Assembly (NCBI GenBank): GCA_028284125.1
Contig: JANQSI010000008.1
Location: 1 to 64,000 of the forward strand
DNA: 64,000 nucleotides
Direction of reading: 5' to 3'
From: Cyclobacteriaceae bacterium
Lineage (GTDB): Bacteria; Bacteroidota; Bacteroidia; Cytophagales; Cyclobacteriaceae
Shown: positions 1 through 9,647 of the stretch, piece by piece
How the letters are laid out: every line of letters starts with the position of its first letter
Position numbering within the stretch: position 1 is the first letter of the stretch
The notes under the pieces: model-generated
Told to the model about the DNA's origin: nothing
Seen by the model: the letters and a program-made list of their open reading frames with translations, nothing else
Database searches by the model: none
Program-made: the position numbers and the translations under genes

Positions 1-32
1 GATTTACCGTAACAAACCCATGAATTAGTCAG

Positions 33-87
33 GGATAAGCCATAGACTTCCCATGGACTTCCCTAGGATAAGCCATGGATAGTCCAA
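33..87. repeat. Five tandem 11-bp direct repeats
   Basis: Five consecutive 11-bp units are visible: GGATAAGCCAT, AGACTTCCCAT, GGACTTCCCTA, GGATAAGCCAT and GGATAGTCCAA. Units 1 and 4 are identical and the others share the GGA...CC core. The period is close to one helical turn, so equivalent bases lie on the same DNA face. The array ends about 110 bp before a terminator and no convincing reading frame covers it. Function is unknown; an iterated protein-binding site or a chance minisatellite are both possible. Confidence 0.6.
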
Positions 88-197
88 TAGCGAAACAATT
101 TGATCCTGAAATAATACCATTCTGGAATGCACTTCACTAAGCGTACGTTGCACCTACGCTTTCGTATGAATTGTTATGAAAACAACAAAATAAAAGA

Positions 198-228
198 AGG
201 CGTAGCAAATGCTAACGCCTAGTTTTTT
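198..228 (+). terminator. Rho-independent terminator
   Basis: A GC-rich hairpin (AGGCGTAGC, loop AAAT, GCTAACGCCT with one bulged A) is followed by AG and six T residues. It would stop plus-strand transcription entering from the left, so a transcript or gene end probably lies just outside or at the very start of the window. The other bases of 1-277 show no supportable gene apart from the short repeat array. Confidence 0.8.
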
Positions 229-277
229 GGTTCATCCTATGCTAAGTAGGGTATTGCTTTTACAAATCCTGGGAACA

Positions 278-311
278 TTGCTACTAATCAATTAGCAAGA
301 TTCTATCTTTG
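278..311 (+). promoter_or_regulatory. Bacteroidota-type promoter of the prolyl oligopeptidase gene
   Basis: A perfect TAnnTTTG minus-7 box (TATCTTTG, 304-311) is preceded by TTG at 278-280, 23 bp upstream. The spacing fits the TTG-N17-23-TAnnTTTG pattern described for Bacteroidota. It also decides the downstream start: a possible TTG start at 309 lies inside this box, so ATG at 330 is preferred. Confidence 0.55.
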
Positions 312-329
312 ATATTTCAGTTTAATGGG

Positions 330-2432
330 ATGATTAAATTTAGAAGAATTCTTGTTGGTTCTATATTTCTTCTTGGGAACACCTTGTTTGCTCAAGAATA
401 TGATTTTAAGCCACGGCCAATCAATTATGAGAAGTTTGGTTTGACTATAACTGATAACTATATGTGGCTTGAAGATTTTGATTCAGAAGAAACTCAAAAC
501 TGGATCACTACTCAAGAAGAAAGAAAGTGGTCAATGTTAAAGAAGGGGTCACGATCTCGATTTCAACATGTTCTAGAATTCAAGAATCTCAATGCATTAA
601 GTAAGGAGGATGATTACACTTTTAAATTAGAGAGCTTTCTCAGCAAACCACCAATTCTTAAAATCAAGGAAAAGGGTAATAACTCATTTTCAGTACTAAT
701 CAACTTCGATGAATTAAGACATTCTAAAACAGACATACCACATGTTATAAGCTATGAGAAGGCCCCCAACTTACCATACCTTGTTATTGCAGTAAACCAT
801 TTTGGAAGAGATTGGCTTGAACTTATTGTTTATGATCTTGAAAAAAAGGAAATAAAAGGGTCATTAAAGGGTTTAATTAATCCTTGGCTAAAATTTAAGA
901 AGGATGGTTTTTTCTATACAAGATTTGATGAACCAGAAAACGAGGTTACATCTATAAGAGCAAATAAGAGATTATGCTTCCATAAGTTCGGAGAAGACCA
1001 AAAAGAAGATATTGTCGCATTTCAAAATGCAGACGCAAGTTCGCGTCGAACTTTTAGGATAGTTAATGCTGTAAATGACAAAATAATAATTTCATACCCA
1101 TTCAAATTCAAGGGAGAATGGAAACGTACTTTGAGTACTCTTGACATATCTGAGGATCTATATATATCTAAACCGTTTCTTATTTACAGTGACGATTTTC
1201 CTATTGATTTTGAGGTTATCCGAATAGATGAAGAGAAAATTTATTTTAAGACCAATTTGAATAGTTCTAATTATAAGCTTCTAATGTGTGATACGGATTC
1301 GTTGAATAGGTGTGAAACATTTGTTTCAGAACTTAAGGAAGTGATTGTTGAAGCAGAGTATTTAGGAAATGAATCATTTGGATTAACTCTCTTCAACCCG
1401 GAAAGTGGGTTGTATTCTGGTGTTGTAATTGATTCCAATGGCCAAAAAAAAGCCATAAGACCCCCAAAAGGAGTTTATTTAGAGTTTAGTAGCTTTAACG
1501 AAAGGTTTGCAGGAGTAAGAATGCATACAGATTACTTGCAACCTAAGCCATTTTCGTTGAATCTTAACAATTTTGAGCTTAGTGAGCTTTTTTGGAGACC
1601 AATTACTACAAGGAAAACCTACAAAGTAGAAATAGTATCTTACGAAAATAGTGAAGGAAGAAAAGTTCCGATCAGATTAGTTTATCCTGAAAATCTGAAA
1701 AAAGATGGTACAAATCCTTTGTTTATTAGAGTGTATGGAGGTTACGGGAATGTTGAAAGACCCTCTTTTAGTTGGGAAAATCATTTCATTCTTGAAAGTG
1801 GTGGAATTCTCGCCTTTCCTATGGTAAGAGGAGGGGGTAATTTAGGAACTAGGGGAGCTATAGAAGGAAGGGGATTGAATAAACAAAATACTATTTCTGA
1901 TTTAATAAACGCAAGTGAATTCTTGATTGAAGATGGGTATACTTCACCAAGTGTACTTTTCTTAGAAGGAGTATCTCATGGAGCATTTGTTGTAACTAGC
2001 GCCTCAATACAAAGACCAGATCTATATAAAGGTGTTTTTGCTTTTTCAGGCCCATTGGATCTTACTAGGATATCTGATTTTAGTTCAGGTCATCATTCCA
2101 TAAACATAAATGAATACGGAGATTCATCTGATTCAATTTCCTTCAGGAATCTCTATCGACTTTCTCCTATACATCAATTAAAGGAAGGAATAAATTATCC
2201 ATCATTCTTTTTGTTTGCTGGAGTAAACGACACTCGAGTTCCATCTTCCTATTCCTTTAGATTTTTATCTGAGCTTAATGATAAATCTGCAAATAAGTTT
2301 AACGTAATTCATATTACTAGTGGAGGCCATGGAGTTTTTGAATCCCACAAGGAATATTTAGAGGTGATGGGGTTGAAATTTGATTTTATCAAGAGAATTA
2401 CAGAAAAGAAGCTTAAGCACTGGCTTAGATAG
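330..2432 (+). CDS. Secreted prolyl oligopeptidase family (S9A) serine peptidase
   Basis: The protein of about 700 residues begins with a signal peptide (MIKFRRILVG... ending LFAQ), so it should act in the periplasm or outside the cell. The N-terminal DNYMWLEDF motif and the following region match the S9A beta-propeller family, whose members cleave after proline in short peptides. The C-terminal alpha/beta-hydrolase domain carries the probable triad: Ser549 in GVSHGA, Asp634 in GVNDTRVP and His667 in GGHGVF. The nucleophile motif is GVSHGA instead of the usual G-x-S-x-G-G, and NDTRV replaces the usual DDRV, so it is a divergent member. ATG 330 was chosen over an upstream in-frame TTG at 309 because of the promoter position. 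It stands alone on the plus strand. Confidence 0.85.
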   Translation: MIKFRRILVGSIFLLGNTLFAQEYDFKPRPINYEKFGLTITDNYMWLEDFDSEETQNWITTQEERKWSMLKKGSRSRFQHVLEFKNLNALSKEDDYTFKLESFLSKPPILKIKEKGNNSFSVLINFDELRHSKTDIPHVISYEKAPNLPYLVIAVNHFGRDWLELIVYDLEKKEIKGSLKGLINPWLKFKKDGFFYTRFDEPENEVTSIRANKRLCFHKFGEDQKEDIVAFQNADASSRRTFRIVNAVNDKIIISYPFKFKGEWKRTLSTLDISEDLYISKPFLIYSDDFPIDFEVIRIDEEKIYFKTNLNSSNYKLLMCDTDSLNRCETFVSELKEVIVEAEYLGNESFGLTLFNPESGLYSGVVIDSNGQKKAIRPPKGVYLEFSSFNERFAGVRMHTDYLQPKPFSLNLNNFELSELFWRPITTRKTYKVEIVSYENSEGRKVPIRLVYPENLKKDGTNPLFIRVYGGYGNVERPSFSWENHFILESGGILAFPMVRGGGNLGTRGAIEGRGLNKQNTISDLINASEFLIEDGYTSPSVLFLEGVSHGAFVVTSASIQRPDLYKGVFAFSGPLDLTRISDFSSGHHSININEYGDSSDSISFRNLYRLSPIHQLKEGINYPSFFLFAGVNDTRVPSSYSFRFLSELNDKSANKFNVIHITSGGHGVFESHKEYLEVMGLKFDFIKRITEKKLKHWLR

Positions 2433-2613
2433 ATCAATCATATATAAAGAATGATTGCTAAAGAGCTGCTCTCAAGATACAACCTTCCTGAATCAAGAGG
2501 ATGACCATCCAATCAAAATTCGAAAATCGAAATGATAAAAGGTTCTATTAAAGGGACTAATCAATATTGATGATGGGCAGAATTGAAGTACGTATCAGAA
2601 TTGAAGAAAAGAA

Positions 2614-4077
2614 TTAATCTTCTACTTTCTCAAACACAAATCGACCGTTCCAGGTGAATGATACCGGATCTTCTAAGCTAAATTTTACTCGGTCACCGTC
2701 AACCGCATCTCGAAAAGAGGTTTCATCAATAGGAACAATAATATCTGTATGATCTTCATTTGGGTCATAGACGATGAGTGAATTACCATCTACTGTTAAA
2801 TCAACATAGTATGGAGATTCTTCAGGATCCTCCTGTTTCCATTTGTATTTGCCAGCATACAATTGGAGTTTTTCTTCGCCAAATTCTGCTACTTCAATTA
2901 CTTCCGGTTCTGAAATCCCTAAATCATAGTAAGCACTAATAGAACGAGCAATCTGTCCAATCAACGGTCCGCCACGATCTGCGTTGGTCATGATGATTAT
3001 GGCATCACCATCGTTGGCCTTGGCAGCCATATTGTTGGTGAATCCCGCATTCTTCCCGCCATGACCAAAACGCAACGAATTGCCTTCTCCTTCAAGGCTT
3101 GGTCCCAGTCCCCAGTCATTCAAATGCTTTGTGAGCATTGCATCAATGGTTGGCTTGCTTAAAAATCCATCCTCTTTACCGCCATAAATTTCCTGAACGG
3201 CAATGCAATACTTTGCTAAGTCAGATGGAGTGGTCCAAAGTCCTGCTGCGGCTTGTTCAGGGTAATTGTGGTAAAGGCCTGAAATCAAAGCACCATTTCT
3301 GTCATAAGCTGCACTAAAATTGTCAAGATACTCTTCGGATAAAGGTTGGTCGTAGGTGCTCCTACCCATTGCTAGTGCAGGAAAAATGTTCTTTTCCATG
3401 TACTCCTCCAATGGCATTCCACTCACATCTTCCACTACCTTTTCCATGATTGTATAACCACCACCTGAATACTTCCACCGTGCACCAGGAATTGTATCTG
3501 CAAAAATTCTTCCGGTATTGCCATTACCATCTAGAACAGTCTCAATTGAAGGGAACTGGTCGGTTTGTTTGTATCCCGGGAACCCGTGAACCGTCATACC
3601 GGCAGAGTGAGTGAGTAAAAGCCGAACGGTTACGTCCGCTTGTTCGGTAAATTTGTTTTCCTCCACCTTCCATCCAGTCAAATAGGTATTTACATCTTGA
3701 TCGATATCAATTGACCCTTCTTCCCATAATTTCAATGCGGCCAGTGCCGCCAAGGGTTTGCTTATTGATCCTGCTTGAAAAAGTGTTTGATCATCCACTT
3801 TGGAACCCGTTTCTGAGTTCGCAATGCCATAACCTTTAGCCCATCTCAACTCTCCATCCAGCACCACGGCAACACTCAAACCTGGAACATTGTATTTATT
3901 CATTTGTTCCTCCATTGAATAGGTTTCAACAGGCTCGCCCTTCACTTGGATACGACCCATCAATCCATTTTCTATTTGAGAAATCTCTTCTTCAATGGAT
4001 GTCGAAGACTCTTTTGGAGCGCATTGATAAAATAGGAGTGCGGGTAATAGGGTTAGGATTACTTTTTTCATGATCAT
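2614..4077 (-). CDS. Class C beta-lactamase-like serine hydrolase, probable lipoprotein
   Basis: This 487-residue protein has a lipoprotein-like signal (Cys19 after LLFYQ, a loose lipobox typical of Bacteroidota), then a beta-lactamase/penicillin-binding fold. The active-site motifs are SISK (Ser104, Lys107), YSG at 203-205 in place of YxN, and HGG at 339-341. The last 100 residues or so form a separate C-terminal beta domain common in these esterase/peptidase relatives. Such proteins are usually D-aminopeptidases, esterases or cell-wall peptidases; beta-lactam resistance cannot be inferred. It is transcribed away from the S9A gene, and the 180 bp between them show nothing notable. A short minus-strand gap separates it from the upstream T9SS protein gene. 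Confidence 0.85.
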   Translation of the reverse strand: MIMKKVILTLLPALLFYQCAPKESSTSIEEEISQIENGLMGRIQVKGEPVETYSMEEQMNKYNVPGLSVAVVLDGELRWAKGYGIANSETGSKVDDQTLFQAGSISKPLAALAALKLWEEGSIDIDQDVNTYLTGWKVEENKFTEQADVTVRLLLTHSAGMTVHGFPGYKQTDQFPSIETVLDGNGNTGRIFADTIPGARWKYSGGGYTIMEKVVEDVSGMPLEEYMEKNIFPALAMGRSTYDQPLSEEYLDNFSAAYDRNGALISGLYHNYPEQAAAGLWTTPSDLAKYCIAVQEIYGGKEDGFLSKPTIDAMLTKHLNDWGLGPSLEGEGNSLRFGHGGKNAGFTNNMAAKANDGDAIIIMTNADRGGPLIGQIARSISAYYDLGISEPEVIEVAEFGEEKLQLYAGKYKWKQEDPEESPYYVDLTVDGNSLIVYDPNEDHTDIIVPIDETSFRDAVDGDRVKFSLEDPVSFTWNGRFVFEKVED

Positions 4078-4146
4078 TAGGTTACTTACTAAAGGTATAG
4101 ATTTCTCCTAATTACTGAAAACAAAACGGAGAGGTTACACCTTGTA

Positions 4147-6021
4147 TTATCGAATCACTAGCTTTTTTGTAGCCTCAGTGTCCCTCCCGAAAAATTTCAA
4201 CAAGTAAATCCCTGACTCAAGTTTCCTCACATCCAATCTTTCGGTTTCCTTTATAGGTGTGGAAATGATGATCTTACCTGATTGAGATATGAGTTGAACA
4301 TGATCATAAAGCATTACATCCTGCGCCAGGAATACCTCAGAAAGTGTGGGATTTGGATAAACCTGGAGGTTTGAAATATTCTCTTCCGAACCTAATACAA
4401 TATCAAATATAGGTTGACTAAGTTCGCCACCTCTGCCGTCCGTTACGATCAAATTTACTGCAATGGATCCGGCTGTCATTTCTGTGATCGTTATGATATT
4501 GTTTTCCAGAGCAGCCTGAACAATTCCAGTTTCTGAAAGCTCGATTTCAAACGAAAGCTCATCTCCATCGCTATCTTCAAACTTGTCAGTAATATCGATT
4601 TCAACACTTTCAAATCCTGGCAAAGCTGATTCAATGGGTAACTCTCCAACTAACTTGGGCCAGGCGTTGACGTCAATTACAAATTCAGTGAAGAGTTGTC
4701 CAATCTTTGTGTCTTGGGCTTTGAGCAGAACATCTGTCTTTCCAGTACCGGTTTCATCAATTGCTAAAGTTGAATTGGGATCATCGATAGCTACTCGAAC
4801 GGAAGTTTCTGATGAAGATACTATCGAATAGCTTATATCATTGCCGTCTGGATCTGTGAAACTCGAACTCAAATCAATCTCTTCAGATTCGAATCCTTCT
4901 TGGAGCAAAAGATCTAAAGGATCTGTCAATTCAGGAGATTCATTGGTCCATTTGAGTAAACCGCCACCGGAGTTTTGAAGACCACCTTGCTGTACAGCCA
5001 TAATGAATGAATCATTGAATGGCACTGGTCCGGTGATTGCATCTCTTCCGAGATCGGAGGTCAATGCTTGTAATAAAATGGAGCTCTCAGACGCTAAATC
5101 ATACGCAAATAATTGTTCACTCGTAATTCCCACCAAAAAATCTCCTACCTGGGTCATTTTTCCTCTACCGGGTCCGCTTTGAACAGTTAACACTTCAAAA
5201 GAACTTCCATCAAGATTTGAATACCCTAGCCTTCCGCTGACTGTGTTTCCGGCATCAGCGAACAGTATGTAAAGCTTTTCATCAATCATTGAAAGTGATT
5301 GAGGTTGTGTTCCAATGCCATCTTCGCCCTCAAAGATTTTCGTGTAGTTGCTCCCGTCTAAATCAACCCGAATAACACTTCCACTTGAATTGGAGTCTCC
5401 ACCACTGTCTAGATAGGGCATACCACCACCATTGAAGCATGCAATGAAAATATGTTCGTCAACAATGCAGATATCAGCCGGGTTTTGACCGAAGGTGAGA
5501 TTCGTATTGTTATAGATTTTGGTAAATGAAGTACCATCCAATCCAATGGTAAAAATGCTTCCTTTATCTTCGAAAGATTCATTGGCGTATCCCCAAATAA
5601 GGGAGTCAGTAATGTATTTCAATGAAATAAATTGCCCTTCCGTATTGCTGAATTCATACAAGAATTCAAACGTGTAATCCTCTAGTGAATATTTGAACAA
5701 CTTCCCAGATCCATTCTCACTTGCTCTGGTAGTGCCATAAAGGATGGTGTCATTTCCTATTAAATTATATGGAGAAGATGCTTCACTATCAAAGCTTCTG
5801 ATGATGTTATAGCCCTCTCCATTTTCATCTATTCTGAAAAGCGATCCTAAATCATCAACAAAATTACCTTCTGTAACACCATATAAAGAGTCACCAATCG
5901 CAACCATAGCCAAAGCTCTAAAATCAAAATCATCACCATCGTGATCGTAAAGTGTAGTTAAATGTTGAGCTCTTCCATAGAGGCAGAAAAGGGTAAGTAA
6001 AAGAGGTAAAATTGTTTTCAT
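4147..6021 (-). CDS. Secreted propeller/cadherin-like protein with T9SS sorting domain
   Basis: The start at 6021 gives a clean signal peptide (MKTILPLLLTLFCLYGRAQ); an upstream in-frame ATG at 6111 would put 30 unlikely residues in front. The N-terminal 350 residues contain repeated segments of the type LDGTSFTKIY, each about 40-60 residues, suggesting a beta-propeller. Two Ig/cadherin-like modules with DPDGNDISYS and DSDGDELSFE signatures, likely calcium-binding, follow. The final 75 residues are a T9SS type A domain (LQVYPNP...SGIYLLKFFG...KKLVIR), so the protein should cross the outer membrane and be cell-attached or released. No enzyme motif is visible; binding or adhesion is the likely role. 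Confidence 0.8.
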   Translation of the reverse strand: MKTILPLLLTLFCLYGRAQHLTTLYDHDGDDFDFRALAMVAIGDSLYGVTEGNFVDDLGSLFRIDENGEGYNIIRSFDSEASSPYNLIGNDTILYGTTRASENGSGKLFKYSLEDYTFEFLYEFSNTEGQFISLKYITDSLIWGYANESFEDKGSIFTIGLDGTSFTKIYNNTNLTFGQNPADICIVDEHIFIACFNGGGMPYLDSGGDSNSSGSVIRVDLDGSNYTKIFEGEDGIGTQPQSLSMIDEKLYILFADAGNTVSGRLGYSNLDGSSFEVLTVQSGPGRGKMTQVGDFLVGITSEQLFAYDLASESSILLQALTSDLGRDAITGPVPFNDSFIMAVQQGGLQNSGGGLLKWTNESPELTDPLDLLLQEGFESEEIDLSSSFTDPDGNDISYSIVSSSETSVRVAIDDPNSTLAIDETGTGKTDVLLKAQDTKIGQLFTEFVIDVNAWPKLVGELPIESALPGFESVEIDITDKFEDSDGDELSFEIELSETGIVQAALENNIITITEMTAGSIAVNLIVTDGRGGELSQPIFDIVLGSEENISNLQVYPNPTLSEVFLAQDVMLYDHVQLISQSGKIIISTPIKETERLDVRKLESGIYLLKFFGRDTEATKKLVIR

Positions 6022-6188
6022 TTCTATGCTTATTAGGGTTAGGCGTAATACAACAGAAAAGTTAATGGATAATGTAGATTTTATACACGCTAAACCTGTA
6101 TTTTCCAGCATAAAGCATACTCAATTGTCTTTTAGACTTCTTGCTGAGGCAAGTCAATTGAAAGATAAATAAGAAAAATAGAGTTCAC

Positions 6189-8579
6189 CTACTCATAATG
6201 TAAAGCGTCCGTTGGATTGATGTTTTCAATTTGAACGACTTTAAACCCAACGACGATGAGTATTAACAAGAAGGTGGAAATGGCCACTCCTAAGAACGTC
6301 ACAAAACCAAGAGAAATCTGGTAGCTGAAATTTTGTAGCCAGAGATTCATTACATACCAGGTGATTGGAACGCCAATGATATTTCCAATGACCAATAGTC
6401 TGACATAATTTCCCGAAAGAAGTAACAATGTTCCTTTCATTTTTATGCCCAGCACTTTTCTTATGGCAATTTCTTTAGTACGCTCTTTAATAGTGAAACT
6501 AAGTAATGCATAGACCCCAAGTAAAGCCAGAATGATAGCAATGGCAGTCAGTAACCCAATAAGCTGTCCTGTTTGGTTTTCGACTTTATATAGGCTGTTG
6601 AACTGGTCCTCAACAAATGCATACTCGAAAGGAGTGGTTGGCATCACCTCTACAAATTTGCTTTCTACCTCTGTCAGAAATGTAAGAGGGTCTTGTGTAT
6701 TGTATTTGAAGGATACCTGACTGTACCTATTATCCTCCGTGATAACAAGAACACACGACTCTATACCAATGTGTAATGACTTGTAGTTGAAATCTCTTGC
6801 TACACCGGCAACAGGGGAAAAACCGTCACGGCCAAAGGGTGAAATATTCTTTCTAAGACCGAAATCCCATCCGGCCTCTTTTACAGCTGCTTCATTAATT
6901 ATGTACGTATACTTCTGCCCAGTTGAGAGTTCTTTTATTTCATTGATATCTCCCTCAACCAGTTCAATGCCGAACGTTTCCACAAAGTTTTTGTCTACAT
7001 TGATAAGATTCCAACTTATTTCTCCTGCCTCTTCATCTGTGAAGCCTTCCAATAACATGCTATGCCTCCAATTAGACACTCCGGGAGTAAAATAAGAACC
7101 TGAGACTTTTTCGACACCAGCTATTTTTTCAAGTTCAGGAATAAGAAGTTTCGCATTTTCCTGAGAGGTTCGTTCATAAAGCTGTATTGTCATAATTCCC
7201 TGCTGATCAAGGCCAATATCAATGTTTCTCAAATAGTCCAGTTGTCTGTAAATGAAAACCGATGCGAGAATAAGGATACATGAAACTGCGAACTGAATGG
7301 TCATCAATGATTCTTTGAAGGCTTTGCCCTTGTTTCCAATTTTCACTGCACCCTTTACGGCAATGACAGGGTTGAACGAAAGAATGTACAACGAAATATA
7401 AAGTCCGGAGAAAAGCGCAATGGCAAGGATCAGGCCTATTATACCCAAGATGAGCAACGGATCACCAATAGTTAAAACCATATTGGACTGAATCATATTG
7501 TTGATTGTCGGCAAAGTGAGATCAGAAAGCATCAATGCAAATAGGGAGGCAGTGGTGGTAGTGATAATGCTTTCTGCAACAAATTGAGCTACCAACTGTG
7601 ATCGCGAAGCTCCCAACACTTTTCGAACGCCTACTTCTTTGATTCGACGTGTCGAACTGGCCACACTTAGATTGATAAAATTGATAAAGGAGATCAGTAG
7701 AATGGCTGCAGCTACAGCACTGTATACAATCAAATATTTTGAATTATAAGAAGCCTTCAGATTTCCTCTATTTGACTGAAAATGGATATCATTCAACGCC
7801 TGGAAGGCCAGATCTTCAAATTTCATCGATTGGTTATCACCGTATTGCGCAGTGATTGCTTTCATTTTTTCTTCTACATCGATCGGATCGGCTCTCTCAT
7901 CCATCAGGACATAGGCAAAGTAATTAAACATCCCCCAGCCACTTGTCACACTTGAACCGGGTTTGGCCTCCGGAAGATTTTCAAATGGTACTGCAAAATC
8001 AATGTTAAAGTGACTTTTGGTAGGTAGATCCTTAAAGACTGCAGCAACCTGAAAATCCATTCGTCCGTCCACCGTAATTACTTTTCCGATTGGGTCTCCG
8101 TTTTGGAAGTATTTTTTTGCTGCTGAAGCAGAGATGAAAGCAGAGTTTGCGGCTGGAGTTTCACTGATCCGGCCATTTACAATTTCAAAATCGAAAATGG
8201 AAAAAAGGTTTGGATCTGCTAAGAAGAAGTTTTCCTCATTAAACACAGTCTTATCATATTCAACAGAAACTTTTGCATTGTAAGTAATCTTAGTCAATCT
8301 GGCATAAGATTCTACTTCTGGTATTTCTGCCTGCAGTTTTGGCGGGATTGGAGCTGAAACTTTTACCCATCCGTTCCCACCTGGAACATCCCCTGTTACA
8401 ACTCGGAATATCCTGGATGAATTAGAATGAAATCCATCGTAGCTGGTTTCATATGAAACATGAAGATATGCCATGATGCACCCTGAAATTCCAATGGTCA
8501 GCGCCACCATATTCAGTAAAAAAGTGCTTTTATTTTTCAGTAAAGACCTAAGTGAGGTTAAGAAGATATTTCGAAGCAT
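6189..8579 (-). CDS. MacB/FtsX-type ABC transporter permease
   Basis: A 796-residue inner-membrane protein with two FtsX halves. It starts with a transmembrane helix (about 20-41), a MacB-like periplasmic core domain (about 45-270), then three helices following the first coupling motif (RIKEVGVRKVLGAS, about 312-325). A second periplasmic domain follows, then a second FtsX block with RTKEIAIRKVLGIK. Family members use an ATPase subunit to drive mechanotransmission across the periplasm, exporting peptides, lipids or lipoproteins. No ATPase gene is adjacent, so the partner must be encoded elsewhere. Such orphan permeases are very common in Bacteroidota. The substrate cannot be predicted. Confidence 0.9.
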   Translation of the reverse strand: MLRNIFLTSLRSLLKNKSTFLLNMVALTIGISGCIMAYLHVSYETSYDGFHSNSSRIFRVVTGDVPGGNGWVKVSAPIPPKLQAEIPEVESYARLTKITYNAKVSVEYDKTVFNEENFFLADPNLFSIFDFEIVNGRISETPAANSAFISASAAKKYFQNGDPIGKVITVDGRMDFQVAAVFKDLPTKSHFNIDFAVPFENLPEAKPGSSVTSGWGMFNYFAYVLMDERADPIDVEEKMKAITAQYGDNQSMKFEDLAFQALNDIHFQSNRGNLKASYNSKYLIVYSAVAAAILLISFINFINLSVASSTRRIKEVGVRKVLGASRSQLVAQFVAESIITTTTASLFALMLSDLTLPTINNMIQSNMVLTIGDPLLILGIIGLILAIALFSGLYISLYILSFNPVIAVKGAVKIGNKGKAFKESLMTIQFAVSCILILASVFIYRQLDYLRNIDIGLDQQGIMTIQLYERTSQENAKLLIPELEKIAGVEKVSGSYFTPGVSNWRHSMLLEGFTDEEAGEISWNLINVDKNFVETFGIELVEGDINEIKELSTGQKYTYIINEAAVKEAGWDFGLRKNISPFGRDGFSPVAGVARDFNYKSLHIGIESCVLVITEDNRYSQVSFKYNTQDPLTFLTEVESKFVEVMPTTPFEYAFVEDQFNSLYKVENQTGQLIGLLTAIAIILALLGVYALLSFTIKERTKEIAIRKVLGIKMKGTLLLLSGNYVRLLVIGNIIGVPITWYVMNLWLQNFSYQISLGFVTFLGVAISTFLLILIVVGFKVVQIENINPTDALHYE

Positions 8580-8789
8580 AATAGTAAGGTTTCAATAACT
8601 GACAGGTCATTGCTATTGGAAGTTGCATTTTTTGATCCTAAATGAGTCCATTTATTTACACCAGTCGACAAATAGTTATCCATTCGGCAGTGTTTATCAA
8701 CCGCTCCCTATAAAACATCTCAGGTAAGCATTTACCCCACGTACTTTCGAACAGCTCTATTGGAGCACTCAAAATAAAACTCAAGTATT

Positions 8790-9647
8790 ATGAAACGACT
8801 ATTTATTTTAATGGGACTCTTGGTAGCGATGGAAGCTGTTTGGGGTCAGAAGTATTCTTTTAACGTGGAAGTAACCGGGAAAGGAACTCCCCTATTGATG
8901 ATTCCAGGGTTGTCCTCTTCAGGTGAGGTTTGGGACGGAACAGTGGAAAAAATGAAAGATCGGTATGAGTGTCATGTGGTCACACTTCCAGGATTTGCAG
9001 GCCAACCATCGATTGAAACAGAGAATTACCTTCAGTTTGTTACTGAAGAATTGATTGCTTATGTGAAGAAAGAAAAATTGAAAAAGCCAGTAATCATTGG
9101 TCATAGCCTCGGTGGTTTTTTAACGCTTTCCATAGCGCTAAATGAACCTAAACTTGCTTCCAAACTCATAATTGTGGATGGACTGCCTTATTTGGGCGCG
9201 GCTCAAAATCCTACGGCTACTGTTGAGTCGAACAAGGTAATTGCAGCTAACATGCGCAAGCAGATTTCCACTCAAACGAAGGAAGAATTTGAAGCAGCTC
9301 AACCTACTTTTTTGAAGACAATGATCACTTCTGATGAAGATGTAGAGGTAGCGATGGAATGGGGTAGAAACAGTGACAGAGTAGTGGTTGCTCAGGCACT
9401 TTATGAATTATTTCAAACCGATTTAAGAGAAGAAATATCTGAGATTGAGACTCCAACGCTGGTTTTGGGAGCCTGGATCGCCTACAAGGAATATGGAGTA
9501 ACTAAAGAAATGACGCTTCGATCCTACACGCACCAATTCAGAAATCATAAGGATGTCAAAATAGTGATGAGTGACAAGGGGAAGCACTTTCTGATGTGGG
9601 ATGATCCAGAGTTTTTAATGACTGAAATAACTAATTTTTTAAATTGA
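8790..9647 (+). CDS. Exported alpha/beta hydrolase
   Basis: A 285-residue protein with signal peptide (cleavage near VWG-Q20). The alpha/beta-hydrolase fold shows the oxyanion segment IPGLSSSG, nucleophile elbow GHSLGG (Ser106) and a C-terminal His near 266 (GKHFLMWDD). The usual acidic residue after strand 6 (as in G-x-x-D) is not obvious: the segment reads LVLGAWIAYKEYG, so the acid may be supplied elsewhere, or activity may be altered. The substrate is unknown. Its stop codon overlaps the TTG start of the next small gene, and the group continues into a LytS/LytTR pair, so it may belong to that regulatory unit. Confidence 0.8.
   Translation: MKRLFILMGLLVAMEAVWGQKYSFNVEVTGKGTPLLMIPGLSSSGEVWDGTVEKMKDRYECHVVTLPGFAGQPSIETENYLQFVTEELIAYVKKEKLKKPVIIGHSLGGFLTLSIALNEPKLASKLIIVDGLPYLGAAQNPTATVESNKVIAANMRKQISTQTKEEFEAAQPTFLKTMITSDEDVEVAMEWGRNSDRVVVAQALYELFQTDLREEISEIETPTLVLGAWIAYKEYGVTKEMTLRSYTHQFRNHKDVKIVMSDKGKHFLMWDDPEFLMTEITNFLN

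Noticed and set aside
309-329. TTG start for the S9A peptidase at 309
   Set aside because: It lies inside the perfect minus-7 box 304-311, while ATG 330 begins a canonical signal peptide.
2614-4077. Antibiotic-resistance beta-lactamase
   Set aside because: The protein has the SxxK fold but YSG and HGG in place of the lactamase YxN and KTG motifs, with an additional C-terminal domain. Such proteins are usually esterases or peptidases.
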